Assembly: GCA_965248235.1 (NCBI GenBank)
Contig: CBDFIU010000001.1
Span: forward strand, 248,001 to 312,000
DNA length: 64,000 nt
From: UBA6623 sp965248235
GTDB lineage: Bacteria > Acidobacteriota > Terriglobia > Bryobacterales > UBA6623
Reading direction: 5' to 3'
Shown here: positions 45,415 through 54,913 of the stretch, one piece after another
Position numbering within the stretch: position 1 is the stretch's first letter
How the letters are laid out: every line of letters starts with the position of its first letter
The notes under the pieces: model-generated
Seen by the model: only the letters and a program-made list of their open reading frames with translations
The model's database searches: none
What the model was told of the DNA's origin: nothing
Translations under genes and position numbers: made by a program

Positions 45415-46451
45415 GATGGGTATTTACTTGACTCAGGTATTGGGAAATGGCCCCTACATGTTGTGGTCGTCCGTAGCGCGTGTCGCGGTGCCTCCGACCA
45501 GCGATTTGTAGGGTGCCGGTGGCACGGCGACGGCCTGTTGAACCAGGCGGTAAAAGAGCTTGCCTCGACTTCTGGACTTGCGGCGGTTGAAGCGGAAGGC
45601 GAATTCGTCGAGGTAGGAGTCGAGATGCTCGTGACTGACCGCTCCTTGATGCGTGCCCAGTATCCAGCGCTTCACTAACGACACCACGCGGTGCACCCGG
45701 GGGAGCAGTTTCGAGGCGCGCGCCGGTTGCCCCTCCAGGTAGCTCACCTCGTGGCGATAGCCGTCGCCTTCGAGCGGTTCGTATCCCAGCCAACCGTCGG
45801 TATGGACCACGCTGCCGGGTTCGATCGACTCGCCGACGAAGGCCATCAAGCTGTCCCCGGAGGCGTTGGGAATGGTGCGTATCCGAACCCGCCCGATGCC
45901 GGCACCATCTTCCTCGGCCGCTACTACAATCAGCGCCTTAGCGTCGGTTTGGCGACCGCGCACGCCCTCCTCCAAGCCTCCTAAGTAAGTCTCGTCAACC
46001 TCCACGCGCCCGCTGAGCCGATCGCGTCCGGGCCGCACCATGGCGCGCCGGAGCTTATGCAACCAAGTCCAGGCCGTTTTGTAGCTGCCCAGGCCCAACA
46101 CCCGCTGCAAGCCCAGCGCGCTCGCCCCGTTCTTCTGGCTCGTGAGCCACCACATGGCTCGAAACCAACTCTGGAGGGGTTGGCGGGTGTCTTGAAATAT
46201 TGTGCCCGCCGTTGGAGAAGCTTGATGCCCGCAGCCGGCGCACTCCAGCAGCGCTGTCCGCACCGCCCACGCTTTGTCGTGCCCGCATCGCGGACAACGA
46301 AAACCCTCCGGCCAGCGGAGTTGACACAGATACTCTCGACAGGCCTGCTCGGTGGCGAAACGCGCCTCGAACTCGGCCAGATTCCGAGGATAATCTTCCA
46401 TTTCCCCGATCCTACATCTTGTGGTCACCTGAGTCAAGTAAATACCCATCC
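45415..46451 (-). mobile_element. IS1595-family insertion sequence, copy 4
   Basis: About 1037 bp, minus orientation, inserted into the Uma2 gene. The target duplication AAGGGCCG is at 45407-45414 and 46452-46459. It has one more terminal C on the right than copies 1 and 5. It also differs from the other copies by G in GGAAATGGCCCC near 45445. Confidence 0.94.
45454..46401 (-). CDS. IS1595-family transposase, copy 4
   Basis: A 315-residue transposase identical in sequence to copy 2 as far as I compared it (TDAKALIV, GLGSYKTAW). It is intact. The apparent upstream extension to 46551 comes from the antisense of the Uma2 gene and is not real. Confidence 0.92.
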   Translation of the reverse strand: MEDYPRNLAEFEARFATEQACREYLCQLRWPEGFRCPRCGHDKAWAVRTALLECAGCGHQASPTAGTIFQDTRQPLQSWFRAMWWLTSQKNGASALGLQRVLGLGSYKTAWTWLHKLRRAMVRPGRDRLSGRVEVDETYLGGLEEGVRGRQTDAKALIVVAAEEDGAGIGRVRIRTIPNASGDSLMAFVGESIEPGSVVHTDGWLGYEPLEGDGYRHEVSYLEGQPARASKLLPRVHRVVSLVKRWILGTHQGAVSHEHLDSYLDEFAFRFNRRKSRSRGKLFYRLVQQAVAVPPAPYKSLVGGTATRATDDHNM

Positions 46452-46765
46452 AAGGGCCGAAGCCGCAAGAACAAATCTTCACGACGCCGCCCTTCCTGTG
46501 CATTGAAATTCTCTCCAAAGACGATCGGTTGTCGGGCCTGCGAGACCGCATTGCCGATTACCTGACGTTTGGGGTGGCGTATGTTTGGGTCGTCGATCCG
46601 CGCAAACGCCGGGCCTGGATTCACACCGCGGCCGGCGCGTCGGAGGCAAGAGACGGCCTGCTCCGCACAACTTCCCCGGAAATCATCGTCCCGCTCAAAG
46701 AGATTTTCGCCGAGCTGCGGAGGTAGCGGCGCCGTCCGGCGAGAACCCCGTTACGGTTCGCGGGC

Positions 46766-48208
46766 TCACCCCTTGATAACGCCCATTGGTCGAAGCCGGG
46801 CTACTTTCTTGGCCAGCCCGGCGTTGTGGACGACCTCGATGACTTCGTCGACATCTTTGTAGGCTTCCGGGATTTCCTCAAGCAACCCTCTCTTGCTTTC
46901 CCCGCGAACCAGGATGCCGGCCTGCTCGAGATCTTCGATGACCTGCTTGACGTTGCGACCCTTGCGGGCCGCCGTGCGGCTCAGTAAACGCCCCGCGCCG
47001 TGGCAAGTGGTTCCGAAGGTTTCGGCCATCGATCCGGGCAGCCCGGCCAACACCCACGAGGCCGTCCCCATGCTGCCGGGAATGAAGACGGGTTGACCGA
47101 CTTTGCGGTACGCCTCGGTCACTTCCGGTCGACCCGCCGGGAAAGCGCGCGTGGCTCCCTTGCGATGCACCAGGACATCGCGCTCGACCCCGTCAACGAA
47201 GTGCCGCTCTTTCTTGGCGATGTTGTGGCAAACGTCGTAAACGAGATCGAGACGAGTTTGATCGCCGAGCACTTTGCGAAACGAGCCTCGCAGGAAGTGC
47301 ATGATGGCTTGGCGATTGGCCCAGGCATAGTTGGCCGCCGCCCGCATCGCGCCCAGATAGGCTTGCCCTTCCGGCGAAACGGAGGGGACGCAGGCGAGCT
47401 GGCGGTCGGGCAATTCGATGCCGTATTTCTTCATGCCCGCGCCCATCTCGCGCAGCGCGTCGGTGCAGACTTGGTGCCCCAGGCCGCGCGAGCCGGAGTG
47501 AATCAAGACGACGACCTGCCGCTCGGTCAGCCCGAAAGCCGCAGCGGCCTCGTCGTCATGAATCGCTTCGACGTATTGCACTTCGAGAAAGTGATTGCCG
47601 CTGCCGAGCGTGCCGAGTTGGGGACGTCCGCGTTCCTTGGCGCGGTCGGAAACACAGTCGGGATCGGCGTCGAGTAGCGCCCCCTCGGCCTCGGCGAATT
47701 CGGCGTCGCGCGGTTCGCCGTAGCCGTGACGCACCATCCAGCGCGCGCCTTCGAGTAGAACGCCTTCGAGGTCACGCGAGTTGATCTTGACGAAACCGGA
47801 TCCGCCGGTGCCGCAAGGAACATCGCGGAAGATTTGGTGGATTAACTCTCGCAAGCGCGGGCGCACTTCATCGGCCGCGAGGTTGGAGCTCACCAAGCGG
47901 ACACCGCAATTGATGTCGAAACCAACCCCGCCCGGCGAGACGACGCCTCGCTCATAATCGGTCGCGCAGACGCCCCCAATCGGGAAGCCATAACCTTGAT
48001 GAATGTCGGGCATGGCGAGGCTCGGACCAACAATGCCGGGCAGCGCGGCAACGTTCGCGGCTTGTTCGAGGGATTTGTCTTTCGCGATCTTGTCAAGGAT
48101 CGATTGCGAGGCGTAGACGACGACATCGGTGCGCATCGCCGGCAGCGTGCCGCGCGGCAGTCGCCGGCGGTAGTCGTCGATCTTTTCGAGTCGGTCAACC
48201 AGGCTCAT
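46766..48208 (-). CDS. rtcB: RNA-splicing ligase RtcB
   Basis: 480 residues from MSLVDRLEKIDDYRRRLPRG (start at 48208; the 16 codons upstream overlap the archease gene end). RtcB joins 2',3'-cyclic phosphate (or 3'-phosphate) and 5'-OH RNA ends using GTP and Mn. The Mn/active-site motifs are present: GGVGFDINCGVRLV (metal Cys), GTLGSGNHFLEVQ, VLIHSGSRGLGHQ, DVLVHRKGATRAFPAG and TTCHGAGRLLSRTAA, which holds the His that is guanylylated. The archease gene ends 17 bp upstream; archease is the known activator of RtcB. The length and motifs are full. Confidence 0.96.
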   Translation of the reverse strand: MSLVDRLEKIDDYRRRLPRGTLPAMRTDVVVYASQSILDKIAKDKSLEQAANVAALPGIVGPSLAMPDIHQGYGFPIGGVCATDYERGVVSPGGVGFDINCGVRLVSSNLAADEVRPRLRELIHQIFRDVPCGTGGSGFVKINSRDLEGVLLEGARWMVRHGYGEPRDAEFAEAEGALLDADPDCVSDRAKERGRPQLGTLGSGNHFLEVQYVEAIHDDEAAAAFGLTERQVVVLIHSGSRGLGHQVCTDALREMGAGMKKYGIELPDRQLACVPSVSPEGQAYLGAMRAAANYAWANRQAIMHFLRGSFRKVLGDQTRLDLVYDVCHNIAKKERHFVDGVERDVLVHRKGATRAFPAGRPEVTEAYRKVGQPVFIPGSMGTASWVLAGLPGSMAETFGTTCHGAGRLLSRTAARKGRNVKQVIEDLEQAGILVRGESKRGLLEEIPEAYKDVDEVIEVVHNAGLAKKVARLRPMGVIKG

Positions 48209-48225
48209 GACGGGGCAGGTGACGT

Positions 48226-48771
48226 TTAGATATCCAAGAAAACCCGCGCCTCCCAACGGCCGTTGCGTTCGGCGACTTCGATTTCATGATAGGTGACGGC
48301 CTTGACGATCAGCCGCCACGGGTGCCGAGCAGGGTCGCGTCGTTCGCCGATCAGACGGGCGGTGAGTTTTTCGGGATTGATCTCGTCGACTTTGTAGCGT
48401 GCCGGCGCGAAACGTCCACTGTCGAATAAGTAGACGATTTCGCTCAGCCAGTTCACGAGCAACGATTCGTAGTCGTCGCCGGTGATTTCGACGGCGAGTT
48501 CGGTGCGCGCCTCGGCCGCTTCGGGGTCGGCGGCAATCACGCCCATGGCCCGCGCGGCATTTTCGAACAGCACCGCCGCAGTCGGTCCCCAGGCGCGGAA
48601 ACCGATGTCGGCGGTGTGTTCGAGAATTTCGAAAGGGTCCGGCACGGGTTGAAGCGACTTTGGCGCGCGAAGTTCAAGTTTGGCATGTTGACCCTGTTGA
48701 CCTCGATGGACGGGCCGCGGGTGCGTTGAGTTGGTGTAGAGTGATGTACGGGCTGCATTGGCCATAGACAT
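48226..48771 (-). CDS. Archease, activator of RtcB
   Basis: The conserved part is about 137 residues: FEILEHTADIGFRAWGPTAA, VLFENAARAMGVIAADPEAA, DDYESLLVNWLSEIVYLFDS and AVTYHEIEVAERNGRWEARV, all archease signatures including the Asp near the N-terminus. The frame is open to 48771, but the first 40 residues are not family-like. A GTG at 48645 would give the compact form; neither start has a clear ribosome site. It directly precedes rtcB on the same strand (17 bp), so the pair is an operon for RNA ligation, with archease stimulating the guanylylation turnover of RtcB. Confidence 0.9.
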   Translation of the reverse strand: MSMANAARTSLYTNSTHPRPVHRGQQGQHAKLELRAPKSLQPVPDPFEILEHTADIGFRAWGPTAAVLFENAARAMGVIAADPEAAEARTELAVEITGDDYESLLVNWLSEIVYLFDSGRFAPARYKVDEINPEKLTARLIGERRDPARHPWRLIVKAVTYHEIEVAERNGRWEARVFLDI

Positions 48772-48943
48772 TTCGCGGACTTGGTCTTAGGGTTTCGTCC
48801 TTGCGGGTAGGTCGCCGCGGCTGACCGGCGAGGCTAAGCGGAGAGTGACCCGAGCCGCGCGCAAGCGCCTTCCCCCCGGTGCGTGACGCAGAATGAGCCG
48901 ACCGCGGCGTTAAACATCCGGACAGCGGTCCATTGAGGCGATT

Positions 48944-51900
48944 GTGGGAAAGGAATTCTCCCTCGACGATAAATATACGCTCGAACAGGGCGTCATCTAT
49001 GTGAACGGTATCCAAGCCTTGGTGCGGTTGCCGATCGAGCAGATGCGGCGTGATCGCGAACGCGGCTTGCGGACGGGCACTTTCATCTCCGGGTACGAAG
49101 GATCGCCTTTGGGTGGGTACGATATTGCTCTCGAGCGCGCCCGCCGCCTGCTTGATGACAACAACATCCGCTTTGTCCCCGGGGTCAATGAAGATCTGGC
49201 GGCGACGGCGGTGATGGGCAGCCAGACCTATCAGTTATTGCCGGAGGCGAATACCGACGGCGTGGTCGGGATTTGGTATGGCAAGGGGCCGGGGGTGGAC
49301 CGCAGCGGTGACGCGATCAGGCACGGTAATTTCGCCGGCACCGGCAAGCATTGCGGCGCGCTGGTCCTGGCGGGCGACGATCACATTTCGAAAAGTTCGA
49401 CGATTCCCCACCAAAGCGAGCTTTCGCTCTATAACTTCGGTATCCCCACGCTGCACGCCGGTACGACGCAGGAAGTGCTCGATTACGGCCTATATGGAAT
49501 CGCGATGTCGCGTTTCTCCGGAGCCTGGGCGGGCTTGAAACTGACAACCGACGTTTGCGACGGCGGCGGAACGATCGAAGTTTCGCCCGAGCGCTGCCCG
49601 ATTGAAGAGCCGGAACTGCTCTTCGACGGCGAACCTTACCAAAAGGTGATGCAGCCGCGTCTGATCGTCCCCAATACTCTGCAATTGGAACGGGAAATGC
49701 ACGAGCGGCGTCTGGTCGCGGCTCGCGAGTTCGCGCGCCTCAACGGATTGAACGAAATTAAGGTCTCGCACGCGGGCGACCGGCTCGGCATCGTCACGGC
49801 CGGGAAGGCTTACTACGATTTGCGGAGCGCGTTGCGCAACCTCGGCCTCGACGAAGCGGCGCTCGAGCGGCTGGGGATCCGCATTCTCAAGCTCGGGTTG
49901 GTCTATCCGCTGGAGCCGACGATCGTCAATGAATTCGTCGAGGGTTTGCACCAGGTGGTTGTGTTCGAGGAGAAGCGAAGCTTCTTGGAATTGCAGCTTC
50001 GTGAACTGCTCTATAACGCCAACCCGCGGCCGGCTATCCATGGCAAGACCGATTGGGACGGGGAGGCATTCGTTCCGGCGCATGGCGAGTTGGACGCCGA
50101 GACGATCTCTCGCTGTCTGGGACATTGGCTGGAGCCGACGCCGGAGATTGAACGGCGGCTTGAAGCGATTGAAGCGCGGGACCGTCGCGGTCCTCGGCCG
50201 GAAAAGAAAGTGCCGCCCCGCGCGCCGGGGTATTGCTCGGGGTGTCCGCATAATCGCTCGACGCTGCTGCTCGAAGGCCAGATCGCCGGCGGCGGGATCG
50301 GCTGCCACGGCATGGCGGCGCGGTTCGGCGACAATCGCGGCGTGGCGTATTTGGGTCAGATGGGCGGCGAGGGGGCGGCTTGGATCGGCATGGCGCCGTT
50401 CTGCGACCGCGAGCATATTTTCCAGAACATCGGCGAGGGGACGTATTTCCACTCCGGTCGCATGGCGGTGAATGCCGCGGTGGCCGCAGGCGTCAACATC
50501 ACTTACAAAATTCTCTACAACGACGCGGTGGCGATGACCGGGGGGCAGGAGGTAGCGGGGGGCCTGAGCGTTCCCGCGTTGACCCGCGAACTCGAGGCCG
50601 ACGGCGTCAGCCCGATCTATTTGCTGACCGAGGATTTGTCGCGCTACGAGGACCGCTCGCGGCTCGCCGAGTCGACCGTGGTGCGTCCGCGCGAAGACTT
50701 GGAAGACGTGCTGGCCGAACTAGGGGGACGGGAAGGCGTGAGTGCCATGGTCTACGACCAGATGTGCGCCGCTGAAAAACGCCGCCGCCGCGGACGGGGA
50801 CGGCTGCCGCAACCGGTTCGCCGCATCATGATCAACGAGCGGGTGTGCGAGGGCTGCGGCGACTGCGTAACGAAATCCAACTGTGTTTCGCTGCATCCGG
50901 TGGAGACGGAGTTTGGAGCGAAGACGCGGGTACACCAATCCTCGTGCAACGCGGACTATTCCTGTGTGATGGGCGATTGTCCGTCGTTTGTGTCGGTGAT
51001 GATCGACGAGGGAACGGGCCTCAAACATCGACCCTTGCCCGATTTGCCCGAAGTCGCCGTTGAAGAGCCCGCCCGGAAAGCGCCCCTGGACGGTCCCTAT
51101 CACGTTCTGATGCCCGGAATTGGGGGCACGGGCGTCGTGACCATCAACGCTTTGCTGGCGACGGCGGCGTTGCTCGACGGTCGTCATGTGATCACCCTGG
51201 ACCAGACGGGGCTGGCGCAAAAGGGCGGGGCGGTTCTTTCTCACTTCACGATCAGCCCCGAGCCAATCGAAGCGGCCAACCGCGTCAGTTACGGCGCGAC
51301 CGATCTGCTACTCGGCTTCGACATCATCGGGGCGGCCGCGAGGGCCACCCTCAAACGGGTGGACGCCGGGCGCACGACGGCGGTTCTCAACACCCACCAA
51401 ACGCCGACGGCCGACTCCGTGCGGAAAGGTCTGACCGTGCTTTCCGACCCAGCGCACCTGGCCCACGTCGTCAACCAAGCCACGCGTTCGGAAGGCAACG
51501 TCTTCGCCGATGCCTCGAAATCGGCCGAGGCGCTTTTCGGCAGCCACTTGCAATCGAACATTTTCTTATTGGGCGTCGCGTATCAAGCCGGGCGGCTGCC
51601 GTTGACGGCCGCCTCGATCGAAGAAGCCATTCGCCTTAACGGGATCGCGGTCGAGCGCAATGTGGCGGCTTTCCGTTGGGGCCGTAAGTATCGCGAAGAC
51701 CCCGAAAGCATCGCCGAGTACGTTGGCGAAGAACAGCCCGCCGTCTCGCTTGAGAACGAAAACGGCGCCGCTCTGGACGTGTTAATCGGTCGCCGGGCGG
51801 AGGACTTGATCGAATACCAAGACCTCGAATATTCCGACCGATACCGCCATTTCTTGAAAGGGGTCCGCGGCGTGGAAGACCGAGTGCTGCCGGGAAGCAC

Positions 51901-52402
51901 GCGGCTGACCGAGGCCGTCGCCCGCTATCTCTACAAACTGATGGCGTATAAGGACGAGTACGAGGTGGCACGACTGTTGACCGACCCGGCGTTTGACCGG
52001 CAACCCGGCGAGCGGTTTGAAGCGCCGCGGAAAGTGATTTATCACCTGCATCCGCCGCTGTTGCGCGAGTTGGGTCTCAAGAAAAAACTTGCCCTGGGCC
52101 CGTGGTTCCGGCCCGTTTTACGATTGTTGGCCGGACTCAAGGGCCTGCGGGGCGGGCCGCTCGATCTTTTCGGAAGGGCGGCGATTCGCAAACAGGAACG
52201 CGAGCTAATCGATTGGTACCGCGACACGGTCGAGGTTTTGCTGGCCGGGTTGCGTGAAGACAACCTCGACATAGCCGTCGAAGTCGCGGCGCTGCCCGAT
52301 CAAATTCGGGGCTACGAAGACATCAAGGCGGAGTCAATCGAAAAAGTCCGCCGCGCCGTTGATGAAAAGCTGGTGGAGTTGACCCAACAAACAGCGGCCT
52401 AG
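48944..52402 (+). CDS. Indolepyruvate ferredoxin oxidoreductase, fused IorA-IorB type
   Basis: 1152 residues from a GTG with GAGG upstream. It oxidatively decarboxylates aryl- or branched-chain 2-oxo acids to acyl-CoA. N-terminal PP/Pyr domain: GIQALVRLPIEQMRRDRERG, GYEGSPLGGYDIALERAR, VNEDLAATAVMGSQTYQLLP. TPP-binding domain from about 429: GYCSGCPHNRSTLLLEGQIA, GIGCHGMAARF. A ferredoxin-like segment (about 634: CEGCGDCVTKSNC, CNADYSCVMGDCP) carries Fe-S cysteines. The gamma domain is from about 719 (MPGIGGTGVVTINALLATAA, DQTGLAQKGGAVLSHF), and a DUF6537-like C-terminus from about 945. The single-chain form is typical of aerobes. It has no operon partner. Confidence 0.93.
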   Translation: MGKEFSLDDKYTLEQGVIYVNGIQALVRLPIEQMRRDRERGLRTGTFISGYEGSPLGGYDIALERARRLLDDNNIRFVPGVNEDLAATAVMGSQTYQLLPEANTDGVVGIWYGKGPGVDRSGDAIRHGNFAGTGKHCGALVLAGDDHISKSSTIPHQSELSLYNFGIPTLHAGTTQEVLDYGLYGIAMSRFSGAWAGLKLTTDVCDGGGTIEVSPERCPIEEPELLFDGEPYQKVMQPRLIVPNTLQLEREMHERRLVAAREFARLNGLNEIKVSHAGDRLGIVTAGKAYYDLRSALRNLGLDEAALERLGIRILKLGLVYPLEPTIVNEFVEGLHQVVVFEEKRSFLELQLRELLYNANPRPAIHGKTDWDGEAFVPAHGELDAETISRCLGHWLEPTPEIERRLEAIEARDRRGPRPEKKVPPRAPGYCSGCPHNRSTLLLEGQIAGGGIGCHGMAARFGDNRGVAYLGQMGGEGAAWIGMAPFCDREHIFQNIGEGTYFHSGRMAVNAAVAAGVNITYKILYNDAVAMTGGQEVAGGLSVPALTRELEADGVSPIYLLTEDLSRYEDRSRLAESTVVRPREDLEDVLAELGGREGVSAMVYDQMCAAEKRRRRGRGRLPQPVRRIMINERVCEGCGDCVTKSNCVSLHPVETEFGAKTRVHQSSCNADYSCVMGDCPSFVSVMIDEGTGLKHRPLPDLPEVAVEEPARKAPLDGPYHVLMPGIGGTGVVTINALLATAALLDGRHVITLDQTGLAQKGGAVLSHFTISPEPIEAANRVSYGATDLLLGFDIIGAAARATLKRVDAGRTTAVLNTHQTPTADSVRKGLTVLSDPAHLAHVVNQATRSEGNVFADASKSAEALFGSHLQSNIFLLGVAYQAGRLPLTAASIEEAIRLNGIAVERNVAAFRWGRKYREDPESIAEYVGEEQPAVSLENENGAALDVLIGRRAEDLIEYQDLEYSDRYRHFLKGVRGVEDRVLPGSTRLTEAVARYLYKLMAYKDEYEVARLLTDPAFDRQPGERFEAPRKVIYHLHPPLLRELGLKKKLALGPWFRPVLRLLAGLKGLRGGPLDLFGRAAIRKQERELIDWYRDTVEVLLAGLREDNLDIAVEVAALPDQIRGYEDIKAESIEKVRRAVDEKLVELTQQTAA

Positions 52403-52432
52403 AACAACTCGGGCATAGCGGGGAAGATCTGG

Positions 52433-52505
52433 AGCCACGGGTCGGACTCGAACCGACGACCTGCGGTTTACGAAACCGCTGCTCTACCAACTGAGCTACC
52501 GTGGC
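52433..52505 (-). tRNA. tRNA-Thr(CGU)
   Basis: A standard 73-nt class I cloverleaf. The acceptor GCCACGG pairs with CCGTGGC, the D arm is GCTC-AGTTGGTA-GAGC, and the anticodon stem GCGGT/ACCGC encloses loop TTCGTAA with anticodon CGU. The T arm is GTCGG-TTCGAGT-CCGAC and the discriminator is U73. CCA is not encoded. It reads ACG (threonine). Confidence 0.95.
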
Positions 52506-53107
52506 GGGTTGGGGAGGGCCGGAGGATCTCTTCTGATTCTATCGGGAACACCATCGGCGCGCCACCGGATCCTCGTTTCAGCCGTATTCGCCGCAATTTC
52601 GCCGCCAAGCTTCCGATAAGCACTGGTAGATGCGGGACGTCTCCAGTCCACCCGAGCGCGCGGTCGGGGTTGATTCCGAAAAACTGCCCAGCACATTGGT
52701 CGCCGCGGACGGGGACTAAAGCCTCACGGAGAAGCCCGCCGAAATCGAAACAGACTCGTACCGGAGACGAGCCTCTTGAACCGTGCTTACAAGGATCGGC
52801 CTATTCGCGAGAACAAGCCCGTTCAACCGCCGCTGAACCGGGCCAATCCGTCGCCGGCGCCGAGGGCTCTAGTTCTATTGCGCGGATTGCCGGAAGGGCT
52901 TCCGCGTTTATGTCGCGCGCCCAATGACGGCTGGACAGAAGTATCTTTCTTTCGTTAGACCTATACAGGACATTTCGGTGGCTGATGCCGGTTCGGGTCT
53001 AGGGTGAATCTCTCGACGTTCTGGAGCGAATGCCGGAGAGTATTCCGTAGGCCGATCCGGGTAGCATCAACATGGAAGTTCTTTGTCTACCCCCTGCGTA
53101 TGTCTAA
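52506..53107. other. Intergenic stretch without recognisable genes
   Basis: About 600 bp between tRNA-Thr and the metalloprotease. No frame has coding character or family resemblance, and I see no strong hairpin or repeat. It may hold the promoter region of the metalloprotease gene. Confidence 0.4.
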
Positions 53108-53239
53108 TGCTCGTGTCGAATACTGCTGAAGCTGTCAACGGTTTTCGCGGTTGGTCTTGCTTGGCTCGCGCCCGGCTCGCTTTCCGCCCAGACTCTGGGC
53201 CAGCCTCCTGTCGAAGCTTGTAAGCCCGGGGACTTCACC

Positions 53240-54889
53240 GTGGTCGGCTACCCCTTTGAGTTCGGACCCAAGGCCGGCGCGAATTCCCCCGTATTAATTG
53301 ACCCGAAATTTGAGGGAGAGTTCCTGACGACCGAGGACATCTGGGTTCCGGTCATCCGCAGGGGCGTCGACAAGTTCAACGGAGTCAGCGGCTCCGATTG
53401 GAGTTTCCGCATCGAGGGCTTCGGTGAGCTGGATAGCACGGACGGCAAGACGACCATTGCGGCATGCGGCTTCAATTTTCCTTGCCCCGGCGAGCCGCCC
53501 GAGCCTCCCGGTGGGGACGTGCCTCCCGGCATTCCCGGGACGGTTGCGCCGCAGCCGGTGATCGCGGGCACTTTGCTTTTCGGAGACGACACATTAAAGG
53601 ACCGGATCGAGGACGCCGACATTGTCTTCAACCCGCAACTTCCTGTTTGGCCCGAGCCCAGCAACGCGCAAATTGACTTCGAGTCCGTGCTGCTTCATGA
53701 ATTGGGTCATGCGCTCGGTCTCGGACACAACGACAACTGCGTCGTCGGTCCTACGATTATGGAATCGCTGGTCGATCTCGGCGAGGTCAAGAGAACTCTC
53801 TCAGATTCCGAAAAAGAAGGCGTCAATTACCTCTACCCGAGCAGCTCGTCCCAGGCGATTCGGGTTTTTGCGAGCGATGTTCCGGTGCGGTTCGAAGCGG
53901 TCGAGGGCGAGCCTTCTCCGTTTCCGCAAGACCTTACCATCTATGGCACGCGAGCCGAGCGTTGGACGACTTCCACATCGGAGCCGTGGTTGACGATTTC
54001 ACCGCCGAGTGATCGCATTCGCCCCGACGGGGTTAGCGAAGTCGAATTCATCGTCGACACGAGCAATCTGGGCGGCGGCGAAGAGGGCTTCGAATATACC
54101 GCCCTCGCCACCTTCGCCGTGGACGACCACGACGGCCCGGCGACCAACATCGAAGTCAGCGTCAATGTTTCGCCGACGGCTCCGGTCGGAGTCGCGCCGG
54201 TTTTGACGCGGCAGGGTATCGTCAACGGAGCGAACCTGCTTTCGCAATCGTTGGCGCCGGGGTCGCTGTTCACTTTGTTTGGGGAAAGGCTGGCGGGATC
54301 GACGATAACCGGGGAGGACTTTCCGCTTCCCGAAACACTCGACGGAACACAGGTTTTGATCAACACCGTGCCCGCGGCGCTGCTCTACGTCTCGCCGACG
54401 CAGATCAACGGCCAGGTCCCCTACGGCACCCATCTCGGCCGCGGCGGCGTGATTGTGAAGACCGGTCTGGGGATGACCTCCTCGGTGCCGGCCGATTTCA
54501 TCGAGGCCGCGCCCGAGCTGTTTCTCTTCGGCGAGGATCAAGCAATCGCGCTGAACTCGGACTTCACGCTCAATACACCCGAGAACCCAGCCGAGCAGGG
54601 CAGCAAGATCAGCGTGTTTTTCACGGGACAGGGTCCGGTTGATCCTCCCGTTCCGGCGGGCCGCCCGGCGCCTTCTGAACCTCTTTCCTGGATCACCGAC
54701 ATCGATGAAGCGGTGGCGAAAATCGGCGGCGTGGACTCGAACGTCTTCTATATCGGCCTGGCGCCGGGATGGGCGGGTTTGGCGCAGGCCGATCTCGAGG
54801 TGCCCGTCGGCTTGTGGCGACAGTTGCCGATTCGCCTGACAATCAAAGGCAACCAAAGCAATATGGGCTTCGTTTCGGTGAGAGAATAA
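53240..54889 (+). CDS. Secreted matrixin-like metalloprotease with TIGR03437 domain
   Basis: From the GTG at 53240 the protein has 549 residues. The same frame is open back to the TAA at 53105 and there encodes a signal peptide (LLKLSTVFAVGLAWLAPGSL, then SAQ) but without ATG, GTG or TTG. The N-terminal part looks like a matrixin catalytic domain: DADIVFNPQL, then the zinc site HELGHALGLGHN and SESEKEGVNYLYP-like spacing. A beta-sandwich (BACON-like) segment WTTSTSEPWLTISPPSDRIR follows. The C-terminal 200 residues are the TIGR03437 domain (NGANLLSQSLAPGSLFTLFG, YVSPTQINGQVPYGTHLG, VFFTGQGPVDPPVPAGRPAP), the mark of Solibacter-like Acidobacteria. The next gene follows after 24 bp. Confidence 0.85.
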   Translation: MVGYPFEFGPKAGANSPVLIDPKFEGEFLTTEDIWVPVIRRGVDKFNGVSGSDWSFRIEGFGELDSTDGKTTIAACGFNFPCPGEPPEPPGGDVPPGIPGTVAPQPVIAGTLLFGDDTLKDRIEDADIVFNPQLPVWPEPSNAQIDFESVLLHELGHALGLGHNDNCVVGPTIMESLVDLGEVKRTLSDSEKEGVNYLYPSSSSQAIRVFASDVPVRFEAVEGEPSPFPQDLTIYGTRAERWTTSTSEPWLTISPPSDRIRPDGVSEVEFIVDTSNLGGGEEGFEYTALATFAVDDHDGPATNIEVSVNVSPTAPVGVAPVLTRQGIVNGANLLSQSLAPGSLFTLFGERLAGSTITGEDFPLPETLDGTQVLINTVPAALLYVSPTQINGQVPYGTHLGRGGVIVKTGLGMTSSVPADFIEAAPELFLFGEDQAIALNSDFTLNTPENPAEQGSKISVFFTGQGPVDPPVPAGRPAPSEPLSWITDIDEAVAKIGGVDSNVFYIGLAPGWAGLAQADLEVPVGLWRQLPIRLTIKGNQSNMGFVSVRE

Positions 54890-54913
54890 CGGCTGAGCGG
54901 GAGTGACGAATCG

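Larger units (their letters stand above)
45163..46726 (+). pseudogene. Uma2-family nuclease-like gene interrupted by IS copy 4
   Basis: The N-terminal part (45163-45414) reads TETLISVEEYLGTSYRPDRE, YVDGNVLERNLGERDHSELQ and RVQVKPTRFRVPDICVVKGP. The C-terminal part resumes after the IS at 46452, giving KPQEQIFTTPPFLCIEILSK, DDRLSGLRDRIADYLTFGVA and YVWVVDPRKRRAWIH. Removing the IS and one copy of the 8-bp duplication restores one frame of about 175 residues of the Uma2 (DUF820) type, with PD and E of the PD-(D/E)xK nuclease core. The Uma2 family is common in cyanobacteria and Acidobacteria and of uncertain role. It is inactive as it stands. Confidence 0.88.

Noticed and set aside
52776..52958. 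60-codon frame between tRNA-Thr and the metalloprotease
   Set aside because: No ribosome site, no family features and a composition like the surrounding non-coding DNA.
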